Part shown: one piece after another, positions 10,323-20,521 of the stretch
Layout: the number at the start of each line of letters is the position of its first letter
How positions within the stretch are numbered: the stretch's first letter is position 1
Assembly: GCA_002361595.1 (NCBI GenBank)
Contig: DETJ01000021.1
Location: forward strand, 1 to 48,562
Reading direction: 5' to 3'
DNA from: Patescibacteria group bacterium UBA3291
GTDB lineage: Bacteria > Patescibacteriota > Gracilibacteria > Absconditabacterales > Absconditicoccaceae
Length of the DNA stretch: 48,562 bases
Made by a program: the position numbers and the translations under genes
Notes under the pieces: generated by a model
What the model saw: only the letters and a program-made list of their open reading frames with translations
The model's database searches: none
Told to the model about the DNA's origin: nothing

Positions 10323-11153
10323 TTATTCCACATTGTAGAAATTCAGCATTTCTTTGGTAAGTTTGGCTTTGTAGTCAATGTTATATTTTTTACAATCTTG
10401 AATTATGTCTTTCGCTTCTTTTTTCATTTGAGAAATTTCTTCATGTTCTACTGCTTGAGGACTTCTTTTGTATAAATTATAAAATCTTATTAATTGATTT
10501 ATTCAATTGTTAGTAAGTTTAATTGCTTCTTGTTTGTTCTCAGCAGATCTTTTGTCAGCTTCAGCAGATCTTTTATCAGCTTCAGCAGATCTTTTGTCAG
10601 CTTCAGCAGATCTTTGATTTGTATACGCAATATATCAATTTCTAAATCTTTTTCAGCATTCCTCTATTTGCTCTATAGCATCACCATATTCATTTAATCT
10701 ATTATCATCACCATCGGATCAGTCGTATAAGTATTTGCTAGATATTTCCTTATAAATATGTGTTCGTATGAATAGTAATTGATTTTCTTTGGAGATTCAC
10801 CAATTTTTTTGTAATTCTTTTACGATAAAATCTTCAATAAATTTGGCAGAACCTTTATCTTGCATTACTTTATTGATGGAAATTATATTTTCTAATTTCT
10901 GAGCATAAGGACTTGGTAAACTAACCCCAGTCTTCATTTTTATGTTGTTGATTATATTAGAATTTGATACTGCTTCTACATTCTGTTGGTTGTTATTAAT
11001 TATTTCATTAGCTTTCATTTCAGAGGGATTAGCTAAACTTAGTATTGTAGATAATGCAAAAATATAAGGCAGTTTCCCAAATTTCTTTGATTTTCCTTGT
11101 TGTGAATTGCTTTTATCTAAATTGCTTTTATCTAAATTGTCTATATTATTCAT
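10323..11153 (-). CDS. Exported coiled protein with RSAEADK repeats, unknown function
   Basis: A 276-residue protein. Two NLDKS copies near the N-terminus are followed by a basic and hydrophobic segment (KFGKLPYIFALSTILSLA, about residues 24-41) that looks like a signal peptide or anchor. The middle is polar. Around residues 180-205 there are four near-perfect RSAEADK heptads, which should form a short charged helix. The end is rich in lysine and tyrosine. I recognise no domain. It is transcribed divergently from the large protein at 11272; both are lineage-specific in appearance, and an envelope or host-contact role is only a guess. Confidence 0.75.
10541..10616. repeat. In-gene tandem repeat, 21-bp unit
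   Basis: Three and a half copies of a 21-base unit (AGCAGATCTTTTGTCAGCTTC type) with only a G/A change between copies. They encode the RSAEADK heptads. The near identity of the DNA suggests recent expansion or strand slippage. Confidence 0.88.
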
Positions 11154-11223
11154 GTGTGATATTTAGATATATAAAAATCTACTATATATTTATAATAAAA
11201 TGTCAAAAAATCAAGCAAAAAAT

Positions 11224-11252
11224 TTGCTTTTTTGAAATAATTATGATATAAT
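11224..11252 (+). promoter_or_regulatory. Promoter of the 728-aa protein gene
   Basis: TTGCTT (11224-11229) and TATAAT (11247-11252) are 17 bases apart. Transcription would start around 11259, 13 bases before the ATG at 11272. It leaves little room for a Shine-Dalgarno site and none is seen. Confidence 0.7.
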
Positions 11253-11271
11253 TGAAGAGTAGTTTAGATTT

Positions 11272-13458
11272 ATGAAAATATGAATAATGCCACCTGAATT
11301 TCATGGAAAATCACCAGAAATAAATATATCAGAAATTCCTAAGGTAGAGGGTAGTGGTTTTCTTGAAATTGATAATTTCTTGGAGGAAGAAAAGGTGAAA
11401 AATAATAAAAAGAATATAATAAATGTATTGAATAAGAGCGGGAATGAATATCTAAAAGAGTGATTAAAAAGTTTTATACTAACAGAAAAAAATATAGTTA
11501 AGATATGAGCTTTTAAATTAAAATTATCTCAGGCTACAGATGAAAATTCAATAGAAGATATAATAAGAAGATTTATTCCCGAGTGATATAAGATTTGAGA
11601 TAAAAAGGTTGAAAAAAATCCAGAAAAAGAAAGAACTGTAGAAAATAGTTGAAATCTGGGGGATATGTTTTTACAGACAGAAGAAAAAGAAGTAAAAGCA
11701 GGAGAAAAAGAATTAAAAGCAGGAGAAAAAGAATTAAAGGATATTAAAGAGAAACAAGAGAATGTGGAAAAATCAAATAAAGAAATTATAAGAGAAAAAT
11801 TGATTCAAACTTGTGAATATCGTGAAAGATTATTGTGAAGTCGTCCTGATGTAGATGAGAAAACTAAAAAACAAAGAGATGAAATCAAGAAAAATTTACC
11901 AGTGGAAACAAAAAAACAACTTGAAGAAAAAGGTTACGATGAAAATTTTGTTAATGATTATATCTTACTTAGAGTTACTCTAAATGAGGTAAAGAAGGAT
12001 TCAAGTTTTGATAAAGCGGTAGTTGAACAGTTTGGTAAACAAGTAAATGAATTAAGCACGTTAGATATTTTCTTAAAGAAAATAGATAATGCATGTAATA
12101 TCCCTGATCTAAATTTAGATACTTTTTCTAAAGATAATATAAGACAAACTAGAACTGAGTTATTTCATGAAAAAGTTTGAAATGATAGTTTAAGAATAGC
12201 TAGAGATGTTAATATAAAATCTCGTGAATATCCAGAATGATTCTTTGATATGGAGAATGATGAGATTATCGCTCAATATGGAAAGTTTTTACCTAATGAA
12301 TACAAACGATTATTAGAAGATTACAATAGACAAATTGGACAAAATCATCAAGAAGAATATAAACAATCCGAAGAATATAAGACGCTATTGTTTGTGTCTA
12401 CTGAAATAAAAGAAAAAATGGATAAAGATGCAAAAAAAATGCTGGAAGAACTTTGTATTATTTCTCAGATTAAATGAATGTATATGTGTATGAGAGAATG
12501 AGATAATTTTGATTTGAATAAATCGAGAGAAATTAGAATTGATGAAGAATGAGCTATGATACTTGATGGTCATATAGATGGAATAGATTTTTCTATTCGT
12601 CAGGATATAAATAATCCACAGACAAAATTGCAAACTTCTCAGAAATTGGCTAAAGATGGAAATGCTTTTGTAATTGGTTGAAAAGATAAATTTCAGGATT
12701 CTAATTTTATATTACCAAGTCAGAATGAGATTTTCAATTTTATCACGGGAATAGTACAGTCAGACTCAATTCAGCCTTTAGAAGATTTTGATAGTCCTGA
12801 AGATTATCTTGAATACCTTCAGACGACTATTATGTGAAATATGGAAGAAAAATACGAGGATACAGAATATGTTCACAATTATATGAAGGAGCAGGTAAAA
12901 TGAGAAAAAATTGTAAATAATGTTCTATGATTTCTTGGTAAAATAGATTCAAATATTATTGATGGAGACTCAGGTAAAAATATCACTCAGGGAAGTAATA
13001 AAGATTTGTATAATTTTATGAAAATTCTGAAATTTAATATCGATAATTCTATAGATTTAGGTGAAATCAATAAATTTAGTCGATGTATTAATGAAATTGA
13101 AACGATTATAGATAATTATAAAAGTAGTGGTGAAAGTAATGGAATATATTCTGATGGTATTTCAAAATATTTGGAAAATAATGTATGGATAGATTGAACA
13201 CCAGAAGAAAGATTAAAACTTATTTTTGGATTATTTAATCATTTTAATGAAAATTCTAGTGATAATACGAGGGTAGCTTATGAATGAAATGATGGAATCC
13301 AGACGAAAATGATTATAAATGACTTATATATACAACTACATGATAAACCTAAAAAAAAGCAAGAAGAGCAACATGAACAACAAAATAAAGAAGAGGAGAC
13401 TAATATGGCATATGAAAATTTAATGGTAGCGTACGACCAAACTGAGAGTATGGCATAA
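11272..13458 (+). CDS. Large charged hypothetical protein
   Basis: A 728-residue hydrophilic protein. There is no signal peptide or membrane helix, so it is probably cytoplasmic or exported by a non-standard route. A repeat-like coiled segment (EKEVKAGEKELKAGEKELKD) lies near residues 143-162. The central and C-terminal parts are rich in Asp, Glu, Asn and Lys. The end, around residues 695-728, is a Gln/Glu-rich linker (KKKQEEQHEQQNKEEE) followed by a short tail. I recognise no family. Reading TGA as Gly joins frames that are otherwise broken into many pieces. It ends directly against the convergent kinase-like gene, with no bases between their stop codons. Confidence 0.78.
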
Positions 13459-14223
13459 TTATTCTAATTCTTCAAGAACTTCTTCTATATCATTATTTTC
13501 TACAGTTTCAGAAGCTGCTCTCAATTCAGCTTTTTTATGTTCATTCATAATGGTAAATAACCACCAAAAAGTTATCAGCATTAAAGCGAGTAATAATGCG
13601 ATATCTTTCAACAACTTAGTTTTTGCTTTCGCTTTTCTGAGAACTTTTTTTTCTTCTGGAGTTTCTGCAATTTGATGTTTCCGTTTGTAGACTTTATATT
13701 CTTCAAGTATAATCTGTAAAACCTCTTCAGGTGTGCGTTCACTTGTATCGATTACTAAATTATAATTGTTTGGATTCCATAAATCCACATTATATAATTT
13801 CATATAACGAGTTTCATCACTGGAATTTCTTTCTTTTACTTCATTTATCGCATGCTTTTTTGTTGTTTGTTTGTCTGTATCTCTTTTAGCTTTAAAAATT
13901 CTTTCTCCTGCTACTTCTTCATCCACATCTAATAAAATTTTAAAAGCTTTAGGCTGAGCGTAAAATCATAGACGAGAATCCAAAATTATATTATCGGTTA
14001 ATTTCAGACTTTTTTGATATTCTTCATACTTCAAATCAAATTCTGCGGATTTTTCAGGATCGTCTCACATTTTGTTGAATTCAATTATATTTATTCACAT
14101 TTCTGCTGCTAATTTTCTTTTCATATCTCAGATTGAAATGATTTCATATCACAATTCTTTTGCCAAAAGTTTAGAAACTGTACCTTTTCCACTTCAGGCT
14201 TTTCATCACATAGTTATCAGCAT
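13459..14223 (-). CDS. CMP/dephospho-CoA-kinase-like P-loop protein with C-terminal membrane anchor
   Basis: A 254-residue protein. The N-terminal P-loop reads GGKAGSGKGTVSKLLAKELG, typical of the archaeal-type cytidylate kinase / AAA_18 group. ISIGDMKRKLAAEMG, NIILDSRLGF and VDEEVAGERI (lid arginine region) follow in the expected order, so residues 1-175 look like a nucleoside monophosphate kinase. Unusually, it continues into a basic segment and a hydrophobic helix (IALLLALMLITFWWLFTIM) near residues 213-231, then an acidic tail. The substrate is probably CMP or another NMP, and the membrane tether is unexplained. Confidence 0.8.
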
Positions 14224-14248
14224 TGTTTGATTTTTATAAATGTAAAAA

Positions 14249-15139
14249 TTATCAAATAATTGGAGTTTTTGTGGCTACAAAAAATGAAGAACGAGATATT
14301 TTTTCACTATTTGTAAATTCTCCATTTCAATCTATAAATGTATTTATTTTCGTGGTTAATCCAGAAAAAATAGCCAGACTTTCCAATTCTTTCAATGAGA
14401 AAAAGTGATAAAATCTTTCATATGTTTTTCCAGTTGTATTATCAGTTCGAGGTACCATTAAATCACGAGCTTGATTGCTTTTTAGTTTTAATCGTGATTT
14501 TAGGCGAGCTTTCATTACGATTTTCCAATTCTTTTTTACAAACCAATCAGATAATGACCAGTTAGTCATCAATAACATTCCATCATAATCCAATAAACGA
14601 TAGAAATTTTTCATCAGGAACGAACGTTCTTTAGCTGTTGGAATGTGCTGAAAACTTGAAGTTCAAACTATCAAATCAAAAGATTCTTGCTCAAAATTTT
14701 TAACTAATTTAGTGATATCTCATTGAAAAAAAGTCAGATTTGGATTTGCAATGCTAGCATAGGAGAGTAATTCGTCAGACAAATCAATTCATACATAGTC
14801 AAATTGTCCAGAAAAATTCTGATTTAACAATGTTGCAAATCTTCCACTTCCACATCCAAATTCCAACACACGGATTTTTTTTCATCCTTCGAATAGGGGA
14901 CTAATCGCATCCAGAATCGCTTTTTCTTCAGGCCAAAACTTTTTACGAGTTTCTGCATATTTTTTCGCTTCAGAATTGTAGAATGACTGTAAATCTTGCT
15001 TAATTTCTTGATTACCAAAAAAATCGTTATTCTTCTTCGGTTGAATAACTTTTTCAGACTTTTTCTTGTTTTTAATTTTTAATTCTGATACTTTCTTTGA
15101 AGAGAATTCAGATTTTTTTTTCATTCGTTCGCAAGACAT
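14249..15139 (-). CDS. SAM-dependent methyltransferase
   Basis: A 296-residue class I methyltransferase. After a lysine-rich N-terminal extension (about 60 residues) come the SAM-binding motif RVLEFGCGSGRFATLL, the acidic strand YVGIDLSDELL, QGDITKL, and a motif IV region FDLIVGTSSFQHIP. The C-terminal half (LLMTNWSLSDWF) resembles Trm9/Methyltransf_11 enzymes. An in-frame ATG at 15217 would add 26 residues, but it lies within the divergent promoter, and a promoter-like TTGCAA/TATTCT pair sits just before 15139, so the shorter start is preferred. The target is unknown. The kinase-like gene follows after 25 bases. Confidence 0.85.
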
Positions 15140-15210
15140 TAAAAAATCTGATTTTAGAATATTTTTTCTATAATAAATTGCAAGTATTCTAAAACTATGT
15201 TTAACACATG

Positions 15211-15239
15211 TTGACATTTTATATAACAATATTTATAAT
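15211..15239 (+). promoter_or_regulatory. Consensus sigma70 promoter of the 192-aa gene
   Basis: TTGACA (15211-15216) and TATAAT (15234-15239) are both perfect and separated by 17 bases. This is the strongest promoter match in the window. Confidence 0.88.
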
Positions 15240-15284
15240 CTTATTAAGAAAAATAAAAAAATAATCAAAACAATAACAGAAACT

Positions 15285-15863
15285 ATGGTTACAGCTTTAT
15301 TATTTATTCACGAAAAAATGGAGCAAATGGAGGAAATCCAAGACTCGGTTACAGAGCAGAATTGCTTTGATAAGTTGGTTGAATATTTCCAAGTTTGTCG
15401 TGAAATTGGTAGGAAAGAGTCTCTAATTCTTAATGCAAATTGGAGTAGTATCATGGGGGAAATAATGCCTCTGTTCTTATTAAATTTACCTTATTGTATG
15501 CTCGAAGCTTGTGATTGTAATGTTAAAGAAAATTGTATAGATGATGTATTTCTAGGATGTAAAGCGGAATCTCAGAAATATATACAAAGTTTCATGGATG
15601 AAACTGAGTGTAAACCGATGATTTTTACCTATCAAGATATTCCCAGTAAAGAATCTATTACAATTTATGACAATGGAATTAATAGAACACTTGCTTACAT
15701 CGAAAATGAAGAAAATCCCGAAATTATTGATAGAATGAAAGATTTGATATGTAACCAATTCTTTCGTGATCAAAGAGAAACATTGGAAGATATACGTGGA
15801 GATGAAGAGGAAATCTATTATGAGATGATTGAAACTTTCAATAGCAATGCAATGGTAAATTAG
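15285..15863 (+). CDS. Hypothetical protein with standard-code codon use
   Basis: A 192-residue soluble, acidic protein. It has six cysteines clustered between about residues 69 and 108 (PYCMLEACDCN, ENCIDD, LGC, TECK), which could bind metal or form disulfides. I do not recognise a family. All five glycines use GGN and none uses TGA, unlike flanking genes. It has its own perfect promoter and its own terminator, making it a self-contained cassette. Transfer from a standard-code organism, or selection against TGA in a strongly expressed gene, would both explain this. Confidence 0.75.
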   Translation: MVTALLFIHEKMEQMEEIQDSVTEQNCFDKLVEYFQVCREIGRKESLILNANWSSIMGEIMPLFLLNLPYCMLEACDCNVKENCIDDVFLGCKAESQKYIQSFMDETECKPMIFTYQDIPSKESITIYDNGINRTLAYIENEENPEIIDRMKDLICNQFFRDQRETLEDIRGDEEEIYYEMIETFNSNAMVN

Positions 15864-15872
15864 TCTACAATT

Positions 15873-15906
15873 TATGCGGTTTAGTGTTGTACTTTACCGC
15901 ATTTTT
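15873..15906 (+). terminator. Terminator of the 192-aa gene
   Basis: ATGCGGT (15874-15880) pairs with ACCGCAT (15895-15901), followed by TTTTTG. Confidence 0.82.
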
Positions 15907-15990
15907 GTTTTGAAAATTTTAAGCTTTCCTTGAATTTCTGTGTGTAAACATTATTTTATAACCAGTAATTTTATTCTTACATTCAGATTA

Positions 15991-17604
15991 ATGCAACAAA
16001 AGAAATTCTATGTAACTACACCAATTTACTACGCAAACGGATTGCCTCATATCTGACACGCAAACAGTTCTTTCATCGCAGACTTATATGCTAGACGATA
16101 TAGACTGATGTGATATGAAGTTAAATTTTCTACGTGAGTAGATGAAAATGGTCAAAAAATGGTAGAAAAAGCTGAATCTGAATGAAAAGATGTAAAAACA
16201 TTCTTGGATGAAATTGCTGCATGATCAGTTGAAATATGGAAAGAATTACAGATTTCTTACACAGACTTTATCAGAACTACTTCAGAGGATCATAAAGAAT
16301 TCGTTCAAAAAATGCTGAATATAGTTCATGACCAGTCTGAATCTGTATCAGATGAATCAAATAAAGATATTTATCTCTGATCATATGAATGACTATACTG
16401 TACATGATGTGAATCATTCAAAAATGAAAGAGATTTAACACCTGATGGATTATGTCCAGATCATCTAACTAAACCTGAAAAAGTATCAGAAACCAACTTA
16501 TTTTTCAATCTAAAAAAATATTCAGATTTGTTTGAAAAATTATGGGCTGAAAATCCTACATTCGTAGAACCAGGAACTAGATTCAACGAAGTAAAAGCTT
16601 TCGTAAAATCAGGTTTAGAAAATTTCTCAATTTCCAGAGAAAATAAGCATAATGGAATCGGAATTCCTTTACCTTGGGATCCAGAACAGGTTACTTATGT
16701 ATGGTTTGATGCATTATTCAATTATATCACAGTTTGTTATAGGAACGGAGAAAATGGAAAATTCTGGGATGATGATACATATATTTTGCATATTTTGTGA
16801 AAAGATATCGTAAAATTCCATGCAACTTACTGGCCAGCAATGCTAGAGGCCACATGAAATCGTTTTCCAGACCAGGAATTTGTGACATGATATCTAACAG
16901 TGGATGGTCAGAAAATGAGTAAATCACTTGGAAATGTAGTAGATCCAATTCAAGTTTCTCGTGATTATGATAGAGATGCTTTGGTATTCTATCTATTAAA
17001 TGATGTGCCATTAGGTTCAGATTGAGATTTTTCTTGGGAGAGATTCAATTGAACATGGGAAAAAATTCTGATTTGATGATGGGGAAATCTCGTAAATAGA
17101 GTTTCAAATCTATGAAAAAAATATTGAATCACTGAGTGAAAATTTGACCAAGATAGATGGAATAGTTTCAAAGAAGGACTTTCAGAGTTTTCTTTACTTT
17201 CAATTGTAGCAGGAGAGTGGGATAATGAAACAATGGAAAAAGCTTATCTTGAAAATGCAAATACTAAAGCTTTTGTAGAAGATTGGTATCGCTTAGTGCA
17301 GGCTGCTAACGAATATATTTCAAAGGCTGAGCCATGGAAAAAATATAAAGAAGAATTCACGAAGCAGGAGGCTCTCAATGATTTATCATTTTTACTTTGG
17401 GTTATTAAACAGCTTGGATTAGTGGCTGCACCATTATTGATTAATTGATTTGCTCATTTGCAGAATATTTTATGAAATGCAGAAATTCAGGCGATAGATA
17501 CATCCAAAAATGAAAAATCTGATTTCAAATCGATATTTGATGCTAAATCATATCCAGTAAATCTAAATCCAGAAATAATGTATCAAAGAAAAGAACAAAA
17601 TTAA
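15991..17604 (+). CDS. metG: Methionyl-tRNA synthetase
   Basis: A 537-residue class I synthetase for tRNA-Met and initiator tRNA. It begins KKFYVTTPIYYANGLPHIGHANSS with the HIGH motif, then STGVDENGQKM. A shortened CP region contains the single zinc knuckle GLYCTGCESF...LCPDH. Later elements are YVWFDALFNY, LGKDIVKFH and DGQKMSKSLGNVVDP, followed by the anticodon-binding helical domain (SKAEPWKKYK). No C-terminal EMAP/Trbp111 dimer domain follows, so it is the short form. Glycines of HIGH, STGVD and LGKD are TGA codons. It lies alone, 128 bases after the 192-aa gene. Confidence 0.97.
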
Positions 17605-17622
17605 TTTAATGTTTTTTTATGA

Positions 17623-18261
17623 ATGAAAAAGCGACTATGAACCTCGTGAATTATCGTCATTATATTATGCATATATCTTTTTGTATTTCATGATAATAAA
17701 TGAAACGAAAGCTTACTTAATCAAGAAGAGAAAGTTAATTATTCTGAATATATAGATTTATCTACATCTGAAATAAAAACTCCAATAATCCAAAAAGCAC
17801 TTTCAGATAATTGAATTTTGAAAACATGAAATAATTTATATTACAATAGAGATTTAGATAAAATTACCAAATTAGCAATTGAACTTCCAAAGAATTCTGT
17901 AAAAGAATTAGACCTTTCAGAATTGAAATATTTAAGGAACCTTAAAAGTTTGAATATATATTGAAAATATGAGTTTATACAAACTCAGGAATGAAGCCGG
18001 GAGAGTGTGTGAAGTGTTGCTCGAGATTGGTATTTAGATATTACTTGATTGGAAAATCTATCGTGACTAACTACATTGCAGATGCATGATTTTCCATTAA
18101 AAACACTCGATTGAGAAAAACTTCCACCGAATCTAAAAACATTTGATTTTTCAGCTATGTGACTAGAAAATCTAGTAAATGATTGTGAAATGGTAAAAAT
18201 TCCAAATTTAAGTGTTATGATTGATTGAAAATTGTATCACAGTAGTCAATGTAGTAAATAA
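17623..18261 (+). CDS. Membrane-anchored leucine-rich-repeat protein
   Basis: A 212-residue protein. The N-terminus has a basic start and a hydrophobic anchor (IIVIILCIYLFVF, about residues 10-22), so it is probably displayed outside the membrane. From about residue 85 on there are irregular leucine-rich repeats: VKELDLSELKYL, LRNLKSLNIYG, LTTLQMHDFPLKTLDG, LKTFDFSAMGLENL. These resemble internalin-type binding repeats. It follows metG by 18 bases and ends one base before the convergent holB stop codon. A ligand-binding surface role is inferred. Confidence 0.75.
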
Positions 18262-19167
18262 TTATTTCATTAATCCATACAAAAGTATTGAATCTTGATT
18301 TACATTAGATTGTAGGTATTTTTTCATTTGAATTCGACGTTCAGCTTGTTCATAATCTCATTTTTCACTACAATATGCAATCCATCATTCCAAGAAATCG
18401 TTTAATAATCATTGTTCTGAAATAGCTTTTAATGCTTGATATAATTCTCACTTTGGTTTGCTATCAGATAGTAATCATGTAGTCAGCTTTTTTAGATTTT
18501 CTCCCAAGTCTTCATTATTCTGTACCTTTTCTGCGATATTTTTAAAAAATCATGGTTTTCACATCGCCATAGCAATCATTACGGTTTGGAGTTGTTTATC
18601 ATTCACAAAAATCTGATTTTCATTTGCGAACTTCTGCATTTCTTCATTATTCAATGTATTGAATGGAATAGTTATACAACGTGAACGAATTGTATCCAAA
18701 ACCATGGAAATATGCGGTACTGTTGCAATTATAAATCTACCAGCAAGAGGTTCCTCCGCAGATTTCAAGAATGCATTTATGGCACTATTGGACATTCTCT
18801 GAATATTTTCAATCAAGAGAAATCTTTTTCACGAAAAACTTGAATTCAAAAGCCATTCGCTCATTTCTCTTACTCCGTAATTTTCATGCTGAGTTTCGTC
18901 AGGAAACTGAATATATCTCTTATCATCTTTAACTTCAACTGGGATGGTATGAAATTTCCCAGTAAAAGGTTCAAAATCTTGAACGAATAAACAATCACTA
19001 TACATATATGGTCACAAAATTTCTTCAATTATTGCTTTTGCATGTGAGATTTTTCAGATTCAATTTGGTCAAGCAAGCAAAAAAAACTGAGTTCATTTTC
19101 AGGTTTCTATTACATTGTTAATGTATTTCCTTAATGTCTGTGAGGCTTGTTCGTTTCAGATAATCAT
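18262..19167 (-). CDS. holB: DNA polymerase III delta-prime / clamp-loader subunit
   Basis: A 301-residue AAA+ clamp-loader protein of the replisome. Visible blocks are MIIGNEQASQTLRKYI, FFLLAGPNGIGKISHAKAI (P-loop region), LIENIQRMSNSAINAFLKSAEEP (DEAD-box-like segment in degenerate form plus sensor region) and the SRC motif in LDTIRSRCITIPF. The degenerate Walker B and conserved SRC arginine fit delta-prime better than gamma/tau. The C-terminal helical part is short, around 100 residues. It helps load the beta clamp. Confidence 0.85.
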
Positions 19168-19252
19168 AAAATCAATCTAATTTATAAATCTGATTAAAAT
19201 TTTATTTTTTCGTTTACAGTTTTCAAATTATTTTTATTTTATGTGTTTGTGT

Positions 19253-19384
19253 GTCATTCAGAGGAGGAATAGAATGACGACGAAGAATCCACAGGTTTCA
19301 AACCTCTCCTAAATCCTCTCCTCACAGAGAGGACTTACAAGACCAGTGGTCTTTTCTGGATTCTTCGCTGTCGCTCAGAATGAC
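19253..19384. repeat. Palindromic interspersed repeat, family A, copy 1
   Basis: Bounded by GTCATTC and GAATGAC, with a second nested arm GAAGAATCCA / TGGATTCTTCGC. The centre holds further hairpins (CCTCTCC...GAGAGG and GACCAGTGGTC). The same arms recur at 43621-43701 with a different centre. It fills the space between holB and the DUF368 gene. There is no ORF, so it resembles a REP/MITE-type element. Confidence 0.82.
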
Positions 19385-19388
19385 AAAA

Positions 19389-20291
19389 TTATCATTTCTT
19401 GCTAAACTTTTTACCTAAATATTCAATCAATAAAACGATTCCAATTCAAGCTAAGAAGCAAATTATAGCTCATAAAATTTGATTGTCTCCATTATATTGA
19501 TTTGGTAAAACATTTTTGGCAGTTCATAAATTATCATCTAGAGCCTCTTTCCATGGCCAGATTTTATTCAAAGAACCAAGCATAAATCCAGTTAATGAGG
19601 CCAGAGTTATCATTTTATAATGTTTAAATAACCAAGAAAGGACATTTGAAAATAGTACAATTCAGATTACTGCTCATGCTCAGAAAATACATAATGTGGC
19701 GATGTCGAAATTTTTTACAGCCAGCATTATAGTTTCATACATTCATAGTAATACGAGCATGAAGCTACCAGAAATTCCAGGTAAAATCATTGCGCAAATT
19801 GCTATAGCTCCACAAATGAAAGTCCACCGCCAAGTAGAAGTGATGGAAAGGGGAGTATTAGTTGGAGCAGTTATGAAAAAAGCTAAAATTCAGAAAATTA
19901 TCAAACATAAAACAGTTTTCCAATTCCATTTCACTTGTTTTCCTAGGAATACAGCAGAAATCAGAATCAATCCAACGAAAAATGACCAGATTAATATTGG
20001 ATAATTTTCCATAGCACTTGTTATTATGTTTGCGAAAAGCACTATGCTGGTTCAGATTCAAAGAATTAAGCATAATAAAAAGTTTCCATCGATATTTTTC
20101 CAGAAAGTTTTCCATTTTCATGTGAAAAATAATTTCAAATTTGGAACTACATTTTTGATAGCTTGAATTAGTCTTTCATAGATTCCAGTAATCACAGCAA
20201 TTGTTCATCAGCTCACTCATGGAATTACATCACAGGCTCACATTAGCATACCTTTTAGATATATCAGAATTTTACCTCGTATTTTATTCAT
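19389..20291 (-). CDS. DUF368 polyprenyl-phosphate transporter (PopT-like)
   Basis: A 300-residue membrane protein with eight to nine hydrophobic segments and two inverted signature loops: ACDVIPGVSGGTIAVITGIYE near the N-terminus and GAIAICAMILPGISGSFMLVLLG in the second half. The family has been shown in other bacteria to return undecaprenyl phosphate across the membrane for reuse in wall and glycan synthesis. The glycines of the P-G-x-S-G motif are largely TGA codons here. It ends KFSKKG before TAA, five bases from the family A repeat. Confidence 0.93.
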
Positions 20292-20411
20292 TTTTGTATC
20301 ATTAAATCATAAAATTAACGATGATTACAATACGGTAATTCTGACTAAAATCAATTGATATTAAATTATTCACAATTTATTCCATATTTTTCATATTTCT
20401 AAAAAATATGC

Positions 20412-20434
20412 TATAATCGTAATGAGCTCATTAC
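20412..20434 (+). promoter_or_regulatory. -10 box and 16-bp perfect palindrome
   Basis: TATAAT (20412-20417) is followed at once by GTAATGAGCTCATTAC (20419-20434), a perfect 16-base palindrome covering the expected transcription start. That placement suggests a repressor operator controlling the 551-aa gene. No good -35 box is seen 17 bases upstream. Confidence 0.6.
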
Positions 20435-20521
20435 AAGATAAAAAAACAGACTAAAATTTGCAAAAATTTCCAATTATGGATATAATTAACATAGATTTTA
20501 TAGTTTAAAAATAATTATAGA

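Noticed and set aside
10541..10616. Short direct repeats that could suggest a CRISPR array
   Set aside because: Units are 21 bases, contiguous with no spacers and in frame with protein heptads. It is a coding repeat.
15140..15217. Longer methyltransferase N-terminus starting at 15217
   Set aside because: The extra residues overlap the consensus promoter of the divergent gene and do not resemble the family, and a promoter-like element lies just before the shorter start.
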